This document shows positions 8,070 to 15,866 of a stretch of 64,000 nt of DNA, in pieces (within the stretch, counting starts at the first letter, position 1; each line of letters starts with the position of its first letter). Below the pieces are notes generated by a model. It did not search any database. It saw nothing but the letters and a program-made list of their open reading frames with translations, and was not told the DNA's origin. This DNA comes from Albidovulum sediminis (GTDB taxonomy: Bacteria; Pseudomonadota; Alphaproteobacteria; Rhodobacterales; Rhodobacteraceae). Position numbers and translations under genes: made by a program. The DNA is taken from the NCBI RefSeq assembly GCF_025380365.1, contig NZ_JAOCQF010000001.1, positions 1,972,245 to 2,036,244 of the forward strand. Direction: 5' to 3'.

Positions 8070-9320
8070 TCACGCCCGGCGCAGATACCCCGACGCAAGG
8101 CGCGCGGCGACGTCACGCCCGCTCTGGTAGGCGCCGTGCGCAGTTGCCTGCCAGTGACGAGAGAACGCCTCCCCCGCAAAGGCGATCCGGCCCGCGTCGG
8201 CCTCGATCATCCGGTCCCGACTCTCCGCACGGCCTGCGGCGGCATAGCTGTAGCCGCCCCTCACCAACGGATCTTGCCCCCATCCCGTCACGGCCGTCGC
8301 TGCGACAAGGTCACCGAACCCCGCCCCGAATGCGCCCTTCAGCACCGACAGGGCAAAGTCGGTCATGGCGGCCTCGCCATGACCGGACAGCTCGCGCGCC
8401 AGATCGCCCGCCATGTGCAGGATCATCTTCGGCGCCTCGCCCGGCAGGACCTGCACATAGGGCGCCCGGCCGGGCTCACCTGTATCCACGGCGATGCCGT
8501 CCGTCTCGCCAAGCCCGTCGGGTAGCCGCCGCAGCGCGACGGCGACCTTCTCGTAGCACCCGCAGGGCACATCGGCCATGAGGTCGAGGACACCGCGCAC
8601 CTCGCCCTTGGGCAGGGCAATGGCACCTGAAAGCAGAACGTTCGTCGACACCGTGACGATCGCCGCGCGGGCATCGACCGATCCGGCCGAGGTCTCCACG
8701 CGCACCCCGCCCGGCCGCTCCGCGATGGCCCGGACAGCAACGCCCGTACGCACTCCAAGCCCCTCGGCCATCCGTTCGACCAGCGCGCCGTAGCCTGATC
8801 GCACGATCCAGTTCACGCCCGTATCCGCATAGGCCGCATAGCCCCGCGCCGACACCCGCTCCGGCTCGTCGCAGGCCATCAGCCGTATCATGTAAAGCAG
8901 GAAGGGATCGTCGTGGCCGCCCTCGGCCAGCGCCGCCGACACCGGCATCTCGCGACCTTGCCGGGCTGCGGCATAGACAGCCTCGAACCCCGCGTCGGTG
9001 CGGGCGTCGATCTGCGCCGACTCTGCCTGCGACAGCCGCCGCCCGCCACGCCAGTGCGCACGCCGTGTGCGCGACTGTGCGCGGTCATATGCCACTCCCA
9101 GCCGGTCGGCCCAGGGCACCAGGGGGTTGACGTCGGCGCAATGCAGCCACTGGCACCCCCGGTCCCAGTGACCGGGCAGCGACCGGCGATCGGTGAAGGC
9201 ACGCCCGCCAATGCGGTCCGCCGCTTCGAGAACGACGCAGGACATGCCCCTGTCGCGCAGCTCGAGCGCCGCGCCAACGCCGGCGGCCCCCGCCCCGACG
9301 ATCACGACATCGGCCGTCAT
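8070..9320 (-). CDS. FAD-dependent amine oxidase
   Basis: 416 residues from ATG 9320 (GTG 9326 also possible). The N-terminus VVIVGAGAAGVGAALELRD is a GxGxxG dinucleotide-binding fold, followed by EAADRIGGRAFT, the flavin monoamine oxidase signature. The C-terminus has RIAFAGEAFSRHWQATAHGA, the second FAD-contact motif. There is no signal peptide. Substrate is unknown; relatives act on polyamines, monoamines or amino acids. It sits between two purine deaminase genes on the strand of the 8-oxoguanine deaminase, but a 148-bp gap with a hairpin element separates them, so co-transcription is doubtful. Confidence 0.85.
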   Translation of the reverse strand: MTADVVIVGAGAAGVGAALELRDRGMSCVVLEAADRIGGRAFTDRRSLPGHWDRGCQWLHCADVNPLVPWADRLGVAYDRAQSRTRRAHWRGGRRLSQAESAQIDARTDAGFEAVYAAARQGREMPVSAALAEGGHDDPFLLYMIRLMACDEPERVSARGYAAYADTGVNWIVRSGYGALVERMAEGLGVRTGVAVRAIAERPGGVRVETSAGSVDARAAIVTVSTNVLLSGAIALPKGEVRGVLDLMADVPCGCYEKVAVALRRLPDGLGETDGIAVDTGEPGRAPYVQVLPGEAPKMILHMAGDLARELSGHGEAAMTDFALSVLKGAFGAGFGDLVAATAVTGWGQDPLVRGGYSYAAAGRAESRDRMIEADAGRIAFAGEAFSRHWQATAHGAYQSGRDVAARLASGYLRRA

Positions 9321-9412
9321 CCTCACCCCCCTCGCCGCGCCCGCAGCGGGCGCCTGCGACCTTTTTAGGCGATGGATGCAGGTGGCCGCAACCGCGGCAT
9401 GCCGCCCTGCCC

Positions 9413-9443
9413 CCTTCTACTTTTCCCAAATATCCTCGGGGGG
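9413..9443 (+). repeat. Dispersed CCTTCT...ATATCC-TCGGGGGG element, copy 1
   Basis: This 31-nt block matches the complement of 45441-45471 at 23 of 31 positions without gaps, including identical ends CCTTCT and TCGGGGGG. A shorter version (AAATACTCCGGGG) is at 42028-42040. It sits between convergent or tandem gene ends and is followed directly by a GC hairpin. I recall such elements as common between genes in Rhodobacteraceae; function is probably termination or mRNA 3' processing. Confidence 0.6.
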
Positions 9444-9444
9444 T

Positions 9445-9467
9445 CCGGGGGGCAGACGGCCCCCCGG
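9445..9467. terminator. GC-rich hairpin after the dispersed element
   Basis: A perfect 9-bp stem, CCGGGGGGC (9445-9453) with GCCCCCCGG (9459-9467), and a 5-nt loop. It lies just beyond the 8-oxoguanine deaminase stop and before the amine oxidase start. No U-run follows on either side, so it may act as a 3' stabiliser or a factor-assisted terminator. Confidence 0.55.
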
Positions 9468-9468
9468 C

Positions 9469-10806
9469 CTACCCGGCCAGCCGCCGGGCGAGGCGGTTCT
9501 GGGTTTCGACCAAACGGCCCAGATCGACGGTCGCGACATGCCCGTCCCGGACCACCTGCCGACCCTCGACGAACAGGTCGCGCACCCGTGACGGTCCGCA
9601 CAGGATCAGGGCCGCCACCGGGTCCCAACTGCCCGCCGCCTCGATGCCCGATACATCCCAGACGGCGATGTCGGCGCGCTTGCCGGGCTCCAGCGACCCG
9701 CAGTCACCACGCCCCAGCACCCGCGCGCCCCCCAGCGTCGCGATCTCCAGGGCCTCGCGCGCGCTCATCGCGTCCGCCCCCCGCGCGACACGCTGCAAAA
9801 GCAGCGTCTGGCGCGCCTCCGCAATCAGGTTGCCCGCGTCGTTCGAGGCCGAACCGTCGACGCCCAAACCCACCTTCACGCCCCGGTCGCGCATCCCGCG
9901 CACCGGCGCGATACCGGAGCCAAGGCGACAATTCGAACATGGACAATGGGCAACCCCGGTCCGGCTACGGGCAAAAAGTTCAATTTCCGAACCATCGAGC
10001 TTGACGCAATGGGCATGCCAGACATCGTCGCCGGTCCAGCCCAGATCCTCGGCATACTGGCCCGGACGACAGCCGAAGCGCGACAGCGAATAGGCGATGT
10101 CCTCGTCGTTCTCGGCCAGATGGGTGTGCAGCATCACACCCTTGTCGCGCGCCAGAGCCGCCGCCTCGCGCATCAGGTCGCGGCTGACCGAGAAGGGGGA
10201 ACAGGGCGCCAGCCCCACGCGCACCATCGCGCCCTCGGCCGGGTCATGGAAGGCGTCCACCACCCGCTCCATGTCCCGCAGGATCGCCGCTTCCTCCTCG
10301 ACCAGCGCATCGGGTGGCAGGCCGCCGGCACTTTCGCCGATCGACATGGCGCCGCGGGTGGGGTGGAAGCGCAGCCCGATCTCGCGCGCGGCGTCGATCG
10401 TATCCTCGAGCCGCGCCCCGTTGGGATAGAGATAGAGGTGGTCGGAGGTCATCGTGCAGCCCGAAAGCGCCAGTTCCGCCAGCCCCGCCAGCGCGGATAT
10501 CCGCATCTCCTCGGGTCCGAACTGCGCCCAGATCGGATAAAGCGTCCTGAGCCAGCCGAAAAGAAGTGCGTCCTGCCCGCCGGGGACCGCGCGTGTGAGG
10601 GTCTGGTAAAGGTGATGATGCGTGTTGACGAGGCCGGGTGTCACAACGCAGCCCCGCGCCTCGACGACCTCGCCGCTGGTGGCCAGCCCCTGCCCCACCG
10701 CGGCGATCACGCCGCCGCGCAGCAGCACGTCAGCCCGCGCGATTTCCCGGCGCGCGGCATCCATCGTCACTACGACATCGGCATTGCGGATCAGGATTTC
10801 GGACAT
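9469..10806 (-). CDS. 8-oxoguanine deaminase (amidohydrolase, ATZ/TRZ family)
   Basis: A 445-residue metal-dependent amidohydrolase. VNTHHHLYQTLTR near residue 60 provides the HxH pair, HTHLAENDED near 225 and HAHCVKLD near 265 more ligands, and GLGVDGSASND near 315 the catalytic Asp. PCSNCRLGSGIAPVRGMRDRG near 290 is the pattern of 8-oxoguanine deaminases (8-oxoguanine to urate); hydroxydechloroatrazine ethylaminohydrolase is the closest alternative. Urate would feed the urate hydroxylase PuuD found at 29617 in this window. Start is ATG 10806. It shares a neighbourhood with guaD. Confidence 0.88.
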   Translation of the reverse strand: MSEILIRNADVVVTMDAARREIARADVLLRGGVIAAVGQGLATSGEVVEARGCVVTPGLVNTHHHLYQTLTRAVPGGQDALLFGWLRTLYPIWAQFGPEEMRISALAGLAELALSGCTMTSDHLYLYPNGARLEDTIDAAREIGLRFHPTRGAMSIGESAGGLPPDALVEEEAAILRDMERVVDAFHDPAEGAMVRVGLAPCSPFSVSRDLMREAAALARDKGVMLHTHLAENDEDIAYSLSRFGCRPGQYAEDLGWTGDDVWHAHCVKLDGSEIELFARSRTGVAHCPCSNCRLGSGIAPVRGMRDRGVKVGLGVDGSASNDAGNLIAEARQTLLLQRVARGADAMSAREALEIATLGGARVLGRGDCGSLEPGKRADIAVWDVSGIEAAGSWDPVAALILCGPSRVRDLFVEGRQVVRDGHVATVDLGRLVETQNRLARRLAG

Positions 10807-10957
10807 GCGTTCCCCTTTTCGCCACCCCTTCGGCGGATCGGGAACGGCCGGGCGACAGAAGGGGGAAGGACTCGCCCGGCAGCGCCATCATAGAGGGACG
10901 GCGCGCGATCTTCTACCCGCAAGCCGCGCAAATACCTTCTGCGGAAACCCGCAAATC

Positions 10958-11764
10958 TCACCCGGCAAGCAGGGCCAGCGCCTCGGCGTGCACGGCCGGG
11001 TTCGCCGCCGCGATCGCCCGCCCGCCCGCATGGGCAGGCCCGCCCTGCCAGTCGGTGACGATGCCCCCCGCGGCCTCGATCACGGCGATCGGGGCCTGGA
11101 TGTCGTAGGCCGAAAGCCCCGCCTCGATCACGAGGTCGATCTGCCCCGCAGCCAGAAGCGCGTAGGCGTAGCAGTCCATCCCGTAGCGCGTCAGCCGGGC
11201 GTGCGCGGAAACGCGGCGGAAGGCGGCCCCTTCTTCGGGCGTGCCGACCTCGGGGAAGGTGGTGAAAAGCACCGCATCCGAAAGCGGGCGCGGCGGCCGG
11301 GTCGCCAGTTGCTGCCGACCTTGTGGACCCCGGACTTCGGCCAGGCCGAGCCCGCCCACGAACCGCTCGCCGATGAAGGGCTGGTCGATCACCCCCAGAA
11401 AGGGCCCATCGCCGTCGGACAGCGCGATCAGCACGCCCCAGGTCGGCGTCCCCGACATGTAGGCGCGCGTGCCGTCGATGGGGTCGAGCACCCAGGTCAG
11501 GCCGGAGGTGCCCGCGCTGCGGCCCATCTCCTCGCCGAAGATCGCATCGTCCGGACGTTCCTGGGCCAGGATCGCGCGCATCGCGGCTTCGGCCGCGCGA
11601 TCGGCCGCCGTTACCGGATCGAAGCCGGATGCGAGCTTGCTTTCTACCGTCAGGGTTGGGGAGCGGAAGTGGGCCAAGGTCTCGCGGCGCGCCGCATCGG
11701 CGATGCGATGTGCAGTCGCAATCACCGAGCGGCGGCCATCGGGAGAAAGGGTCAATCTGGCCAT
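10958..11764 (-). CDS. hisN: Histidinol-phosphatase, inositol-monophosphatase type
   Basis: 268 residues of the IMPase fold. The metal sites are GEEMG near residue 78 and DPIDGTRAYMSG near 95; the GTRxY variant is characteristic of HisN rather than inositol phosphatase. A later AYDIQAPIAVIEAAGG near 222 completes the active site. It dephosphorylates L-histidinol phosphate, the penultimate step of histidine synthesis, in the cytosol. It stands alone between 8-oxoguanine deaminase and an XRE regulator. The 150 bp downstream hold an 8-bp inverted repeat (10848-10855 with 10872-10879) and the string GCGCAAATAC shared with 42024-42033, nothing else. Confidence 0.9.
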   Translation of the reverse strand: MARLTLSPDGRRSVIATAHRIADAARRETLAHFRSPTLTVESKLASGFDPVTAADRAAEAAMRAILAQERPDDAIFGEEMGRSAGTSGLTWVLDPIDGTRAYMSGTPTWGVLIALSDGDGPFLGVIDQPFIGERFVGGLGLAEVRGPQGRQQLATRPPRPLSDAVLFTTFPEVGTPEEGAAFRRVSAHARLTRYGMDCYAYALLAAGQIDLVIEAGLSAYDIQAPIAVIEAAGGIVTDWQGGPAHAGGRAIAAANPAVHAEALALLAG

Positions 11765-11826
11765 CTGTTCCTCGGCGTTGTCACGCCGGGGGTAGTGTTC
11801 GTGTCGTCTGGCGTCAATGCCTCTCC

Positions 11827-12189
11827 TCAGGCGGCGTCGGAGAGAACCTTGGCCAGATCGAAGAGACGGCGGCGTTGTGCCTCGGGGATCGCATAGTAGG
11901 ACCGCACCAGGAGCAGCGCTTCCTTGTCCGCCAGGATATCGCCGGCAACGTCCTCGGCCGGTGCGATGCGGGAATCGAGCCCTTCGAAGAAGAAGGCGAT
12001 CGGCACCGACAAGGCATCCGCGATGTCCCAGAGACGCGAAGCGGAGATGCGGTTCATGCCCGTTTCGTATTTCTGGATCTGCTGGAACTTGATGCCCACT
12101 TTGTCAGCCAGTTGCTGCTGGGTCATTCCGACCATCCAGCGGCGATGACGGACGCGCTTTCCGACATGGACGTCAACGGGATGCTTCAT
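11827..12189 (-). CDS. XRE-family transcriptional regulator
   Basis: A 120-residue protein. Residues 10-65 form a Cro/CI-type helix-turn-helix (MTQQQLADKVGIKFQQIQKY, then NRISASRLWDIADAL). The C-terminal half has no recognisable sensor and ends in RLFDLAKVLSDAA. The form with a conserved HRRWMVGMTQQQL start is widespread and usually single in Rhodobacterales and rhizobia, but I know of no firm function. It is divergent from the quinone oxidoreductase gene across a 336-bp AT-rich spacer holding inverted repeats, so it may regulate itself and that gene; this is inference. Confidence 0.85.
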   Translation of the reverse strand: MKHPVDVHVGKRVRHRRWMVGMTQQQLADKVGIKFQQIQKYETGMNRISASRLWDIADALSVPIAFFFEGLDSRIAPAEDVAGDILADKEALLLVRSYYAIPEAQRRRLFDLAKVLSDAA

Positions 12190-12525
12190 CTTCTACTCCA
12201 TTCCCCTCTCGGCGCTGCAGGCAGCGCATACCCATATAGAAGCAAGGATCGTGCCAAATGCTGACAACAGTCCAAAAGAGAGTTCAAACCGGGTTGGTAA
12301 CTGGGCAAGTTGCTTAACGATCAATCTCGTCCTGACCTTTTGTATACCGGATCGCGCACTATCCAGAAACGAATTCTGAATCTGCAACGCTCACGTATAG
12401 GCAGATTATCATTTTGCAATACAAAACGCAAAAATCTCCCATAGGATGTTTTGCATTATGCAAATATTCTTTGCTTGGACCTTTTTCTGCACTGCGGCTA
12501 TCTTTCGCCAAAGCACGGAGTACCC
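12190..12525. promoter_or_regulatory. AT-rich divergent control region with TTTTGCA repeats and a 15-bp palindrome
   Basis: This spacer is markedly AT-richer than its surroundings and has no credible gene. It contains a perfect palindrome, TTTGCATTATGCAAA (12450-12464), a spaced inverted repeat TTTTGC/GCAAAA (12412-12417 and 12428-12433), and a direct repeat TTTTGCAATA/TTTTGCATTA (12412 and 12449). The sites lie 60-115 bp upstream of the quinone oxidoreductase start. Likely binders are the adjacent XRE protein or an ScfR-type regulator (TTTGCA core); neither is proven. Confidence 0.55.
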
Positions 12526-13491
12526 ATGAAAAGCCTGCAGATTTCAGACTTCGGTTCCCTTCCCGCGCTGGTCGACACCCCCGAACCGCAGCCCGGCCCC
12601 GGCGAAGTGCGTATTCGCGTAACCGCCTGCGGGCTCAATTTTGCCGACCTGCTGATGATCGACGGCACCTACCAGGACTGCCCGCGCCCGCCCTTCACTC
12701 TGGGCATGGAGGTCGCAGGAACGGTGGATGCAGCAGGCCCGGGCACCGCGGGACCCCCGCCCGGCACCCGGGTCGCCGCCTTTGCAGGGTCCGGGGGGCT
12801 TGCCGGCCATGTCTGTGTGCCTGGCTCTGCCTGCGTAGTTCTGCCCGACGGCATGCCTTTCGAACAGGCGGCGGGCTTTCTTGTCGCCTACGGCACAAGC
12901 CATCTGGCGCTGACCCACCGCGCCCGCATCCAGCCCGGAGAGACGCTGCTGGTCCTGGGCGCGGCGGGCGGGGTGGGCCTGACCGCCGTCGAGGTCGGCA
13001 AGATCCTGGGCGCGCGGGTGATCGCGGTCGCGCGGGGGCAGGACAAGCTGGCGGTCGCCGCGCGGGCGGGCGCCGACCATCTGATCGACGCGACGGCCGA
13101 TCTGCGCGCCGAGGTCAAGGCGCTGGGCGGGGCTGATGTCGTCTATGACGCCGTCGGCGGCGACCTGTTCCAGGCGGCGCTGCGCGCGACGCGGCCGGAC
13201 GGGCGGCTGCTGGCGATCGGGTTCGCATCGGGGAAGGTGCCGCAGGTTCCGGCCAACCACCTGCTGGTCAAGAACCTGACGCTGATCGGCTTCTACTGGG
13301 GGGGCTACCGGACCTTCCGCCCCGACCTGCTGTCCGCCTCGCTAGCGGAACTGATGCGCTGGTACGAGGCCGGGCGGCTGCACCCGCATGTCAGCCACGT
13401 GCTGCCGCTTGAGCGCGCGACCGAAGGGCTGGCCCTGCTCAGGGACCGCCGCTCCACCGGCAAGGTGGTGATCCGGGTCGATCAGCAATAG
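12526..13491 (+). CDS. NADPH:quinone oxidoreductase family protein (MDR superfamily)
   Basis: 321 residues from ATG 12526 (MKSLQISDFGSLPALV), chosen because CACGGAG lies just upstream; an in-frame ATG at 12451 would put the palindrome inside the gene. GVGLTAVEVGKILGARVIAVA, preceded by VLGAAG near 145, forms the NADPH-binding Rossmann motif. There are no zinc-binding cysteines, which fits the zeta-crystallin/quinone reductase branch. It probably reduces quinones or enones with NADPH in the cytosol. Its 3' end overlaps the convergent LysR gene by 10 bp. The AT-rich upstream region suggests specific regulation. Confidence 0.85.
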   Translation: MKSLQISDFGSLPALVDTPEPQPGPGEVRIRVTACGLNFADLLMIDGTYQDCPRPPFTLGMEVAGTVDAAGPGTAGPPPGTRVAAFAGSGGLAGHVCVPGSACVVLPDGMPFEQAAGFLVAYGTSHLALTHRARIQPGETLLVLGAAGGVGLTAVEVGKILGARVIAVARGQDKLAVAARAGADHLIDATADLRAEVKALGGADVVYDAVGGDLFQAALRATRPDGRLLAIGFASGKVPQVPANHLLVKNLTLIGFYWGGYRTFRPDLLSASLAELMRWYEAGRLHPHVSHVLPLERATEGLALLRDRRSTGKVVIRVDQQ

Positions 13492-14342
13492 GCTTGGCAG
13501 TACGCCCGCCGCAGATCGGCCTTGAGCGCCTCGACGACGGGCCCTTTCTGGGCGCCGGCGTCGTAAAGCCCGATGCGCGCCCTGCCCAGCGGCGGAAGGC
13601 CGCAGGCCTCGCCTATGTCAACGGCGTCGCGCGGCTCGCTGCCCCGCATGCGGACGGTGACCGCCAGATCGGCGGCGACAAGCGCAAGTGCCGCCTCGTT
13701 GGAGCGGCCGGTGAACCCCATCTCCCAGGGGATGCCAGCGGCGTCGAGCGCGTTCTGCGCCAGCGCGCGATAGCGGCAGACCTCCTCGAACCCCAGCCTC
13801 AGCGGCCGCCTCTGCCCGGCTGCCCCGCCCTCGACGCCGATCCAGATCAGATCGCGCGCGGCCAGTTCCTCGCCCCGCGGGTCGATCGCCTCCTCCGTGG
13901 TCAGCATCAGGTCAAGTTCGCCGCGCACGAAGGACTCGTGCATCAGGTTGGTGAATGACGACACCAGGTTGATGCGCACGCGCGGGTAAAGCGCGGCGAA
14001 CCGGGCTAGGATGCGCGGGATCGCCGGATAGACGATGTCGTGGGGCACGCCCAGCCTGAGTTCGCCTTCGAAGGCGCTGTCGGTCAGCCGGCTCAGCGCC
14101 TCGTCGTTCAGCTCGAGCATCCGGCGCGCATAGCCCAGAAGCTGCTCGCCCTCCGGCGTCAGCGTCAGTCGGCGCGCGGCGCGGGCGAAGAATTCCTGTC
14201 CCAGCGACTGCTCCAGCCGCTTGATCTGCATAGAGACGGCGGACTGCGTCAGGTTCAGAAGCCCGGCAGCGCGGGTAACGCCGCCGGCGTCGGCGACGGT
14301 GGCGAAGGCCCTGAGCGAGGTGAGGTCAAGGTTTCTGGGCAT
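13482..14342 (-). CDS. LysR-family transcriptional regulator
   Basis: 286 residues from ATG 14342 (MPRNLDLTSLRAFATVADAG); ATG 14375 adds 11 residues. The N-terminal winged helix (GVTRAAGLLNLTQSAVSMQIKRLEQSLG) is followed by a periplasmic-binding-like effector domain. Start 14342 is preferred because ATCACGATCCGTGAT, a dyad with T-N11-A spacing, lies directly upstream (14343-14357) and would otherwise be coding. The DUF1127 gene is divergent and BI-1 lies beyond it. The effector is unknown. Confidence 0.85.
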   Translation of the reverse strand: MPRNLDLTSLRAFATVADAGGVTRAAGLLNLTQSAVSMQIKRLEQSLGQEFFARAARRLTLTPEGEQLLGYARRMLELNDEALSRLTDSAFEGELRLGVPHDIVYPAIPRILARFAALYPRVRINLVSSFTNLMHESFVRGELDLMLTTEEAIDPRGEELAARDLIWIGVEGGAAGQRRPLRLGFEEVCRYRALAQNALDAAGIPWEMGFTGRSNEAALALVAADLAVTVRMRGSEPRDAVDIGEACGLPPLGRARIGLYDAGAQKGPVVEALKADLRRAYCQAYC

Positions 14343-14357
14343 ATCACGATCCGTGAT
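14343..14357. promoter_or_regulatory. Candidate LysR box ATCACG-N3-CGTGAT
   Basis: A perfect inverted repeat with 6-bp arms; the inner TCACGATCCGTGA satisfies the T-N11-A LysR rule. It touches the LysR start codon, a position suited to autorepression. About 105 bp separate it from the divergent DUF1127 start. Confidence 0.5.
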
Positions 14358-14461
14358 GAAGTCAGCAACGAACATTCATTTTCAAAATAGACCACGATCG
14401 CCGATATTAATCAAGAACGATCATGCAAGTGATCGCATCCATCACAAAAGGAGAAGTTGAA

Positions 14462-14671
14462 ATGGACCTTCACCTCACCCGTTCCGCCCCCACCCGGCGC
14501 CGGCCGGGCCTTCTGCGCCGCCTTTCCCTGATGTTTCCCCTGGCCCGTCAGCGCCACGCGCTCCGCGACCTCGACGATCGTCTTCTGGAGGATATCGGCC
14601 TGACCGCGGACGAGGCCCGCGCCGAAGCCGCGCGGCCGGTCTGGGACGTTCCGAAGACATGGCTCAGGTAA
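14462..14671 (+). CDS. DUF1127 (YjiS-like) small basic protein
   Basis: 69 residues from ATG 14462, with AAAGGAGAAG upstream; an in-frame ATG at 14423 lacks a ribosome site. The core RQRHALRDLDDRLLEDIGLT near residues 28-48 is the DUF1127 motif. These short arginine-rich proteins are often stress-induced in alphaproteobacteria, and in Rhodobacter one (CcaF1) acts as an RNA-binding protein co-transcribed with small RNAs. Here the spacer to the BI-1 gene contains a GGCCC-GAAA-GGGCC hairpin (14739-14752). An RNA-related role is inference from the family. Confidence 0.85.
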   Translation: MDLHLTRSAPTRRRPGLLRRLSLMFPLARQRHALRDLDDRLLEDIGLTADEARAEAARPVWDVPKTWLR

Positions 14672-14738
14672 ATCCGCCCGGCGGCCCGGAAAAACTTGAA
14701 ATCGAGGGCAGGCTTCCCGATATTCCGCTGGAAGGGGT

Positions 14739-14752
14739 GGCCCGAAAGGGCC
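14739..14752 (+). other. GAAA-tetraloop hairpin in spacer between DUF1127 and BI-1 genes
   Basis: GGCCC (14739-14743), GAAA, GGGCC (14748-14752), with flanking GGT/ACC pairing across a small bulge. It has no U-run, so it is more likely a stabiliser, attenuator element or small-RNA part than a simple terminator. Confidence 0.4.
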
Positions 14753-14783
14753 GCCACCAAAGGAAACGCAGCAGGAGGCTTTG

Positions 14784-15557
14784 ATGGCTGATTTTGACAC
14801 GATCCGCGCTGGCCGGGTGGGGACCGGTGCGCTCGCGATCGACGAAGGGCTTCGCGCCCATATGAACAAGGTCTACGGACTGATGTCCGTGGGCATGGTG
14901 CTGACCGCCGCGGCCGCATGGGCCCTTGGCGGACTGACCGTGACGGATACACCCACCGCCTACCAGATCGGGGCCACCCGCTATCTGACCGATGTCGGCT
15001 ATGCGCTTTATGCCTCGCCGCTCAAGTGGGTGATCATGTTCCTGCCGCTGATCATGGTCTTCGCCTTCGGCGCGATGATCAACCGCATCTCGGCGGCCGG
15101 CGCGCAGCTTTTCTTCTACACCTTCGCCGCGGCGATGGGCGTGTCGATCAGCTGGATCTTCGCCGTCTTCACCGGCGTGTCGATCGTTCAGACCTTCCTC
15201 ATCACCGCGATCGCCTTCGCGGGCCTGTCGCTTTGGGGATACACGACGAAGAAGGACATCTCCGGCTGGGGATCGTTCCTGATCATGGGCGTGATCGGCC
15301 TGCTTCTGGCCTCGATCGTGAACATCTTCCTCGCCTCCTCGGCGATGCATTTCGCGATTTCGGCGCTTGGCGTCCTGATCTTCGCGGGCCTCACCGCCTA
15401 CGACACGCAGAAGATCAAGACCACCTACATCGAGCACGCCCAGCACGGCGATCAGGAGTGGCTGGCGAAGTCGGCGATCATGGGGGCGCTGAACCTCTAC
15501 CTCGACTTCATCAACATGTTCATGTTCCTGTTGCAGTTCATGGGCAACCGCGAGTGA
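14784..15557 (+). CDS. Bax inhibitor-1/YccA family membrane protein
   Basis: 257 residues from ATG 14784, after GCAGGAGG; TTG 14781 immediately before it is also in frame. There are seven hydrophobic segments after a short polar N-terminus ending in LRAHMNKVYGLMSVGMVLT. FAGLTAYDTQKIKTTYIE near 210 carries the conserved Asp of BI-1 proteins. Family members are inner-membrane pH-sensitive calcium-leak channels or interact with FtsH. It is followed by a strong terminator at 15583 and converges on rpmG. No operon partner other than possibly the DUF1127 gene. Confidence 0.9.
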   Translation: MADFDTIRAGRVGTGALAIDEGLRAHMNKVYGLMSVGMVLTAAAAWALGGLTVTDTPTAYQIGATRYLTDVGYALYASPLKWVIMFLPLIMVFAFGAMINRISAAGAQLFFYTFAAAMGVSISWIFAVFTGVSIVQTFLITAIAFAGLSLWGYTTKKDISGWGSFLIMGVIGLLLASIVNIFLASSAMHFAISALGVLIFAGLTAYDTQKIKTTYIEHAQHGDQEWLAKSAIMGALNLYLDFINMFMFLLQFMGNRE

Positions 15558-15582
15558 TCGCGGGGAACACCGCAATGACGAT

Positions 15583-15609
15583 GGGCCGGGGATTTCCCCG
15601 GCCCTTTTC
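15583..15609 (+). terminator. Rho-independent terminator after BI-1 gene
   Basis: A 9-bp stem, GGGCCGGGG (15583-15591) with CCCCGGCCC (15596-15604), loop ATTT, followed by TTTTCG. It lies 25 bp past the stop codon. Confidence 0.85.
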
Positions 15610-15650
15610 GTTTGTGCAGCGCCCGCGTCGGATCGCGCCCCCCGCAAAGC

Positions 15651-15674
15651 AAAAGGCCGCGCAAACGCGCGGCC
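15651..15674 (-). terminator. Rho-independent terminator after rpmG
   Basis: On the minus strand GGCCGCGC-GTTT-GCGCGGCC (arms 15667-15674 and 15655-15662) is followed by TTTTGC. It is 24 bp past the rpmG stop. Confidence 0.8.
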
Positions 15675-15698
15675 CCTGATCCTGCGGACGGGCAGATC

Positions 15699-15866
15699 CT
15701 ACTTGATCTTGCCTTCCTTGTATTCGACATGCTCACGCTTGACCGGGTCGTACTTCCGCACGACCATCTTTTCGGTCATGGTGCGGGCGTTCTTCTTGGT
15801 CACGTAGAAGTGCCCGGTGCCCGCCGTCGAGTTCAGACGGATCTTGATCGTCGTCGGCTTCGCCAT
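15699..15866 (-). CDS. rpmG: 50S ribosomal protein L33
   Basis: 55 residues, [20 protein letters not shown] onward, the usual alphaproteobacterial L33 without the zinc-binding CxxC pairs; [16 protein letters not shown] and [18 protein letters not shown] are diagnostic. ATG 15866 is preceded by GGAGAACGACA. An open frame continues upstream to 15962 but has no ribosome site and is too long for L33. The gene stands alone between the BI-1 gene and rnpB, with its own terminator. The 150 bp upstream toward rnpB must hold its promoter; I see no other feature there. Confidence 0.96.
   Translation of the reverse strand: MAKPTTIKIRLNSTAGTGHFYVTKKNARTMTEKMVVRKYDPVKREHVEYKEGKIK

Noticed and set aside
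12193-12387. 64-codon minus-strand frame between XRE regulator and quinone oxidoreductase
   Set aside because: TTG start without ribosome site, lies in the AT-rich regulatory spacer, no similarity pattern.
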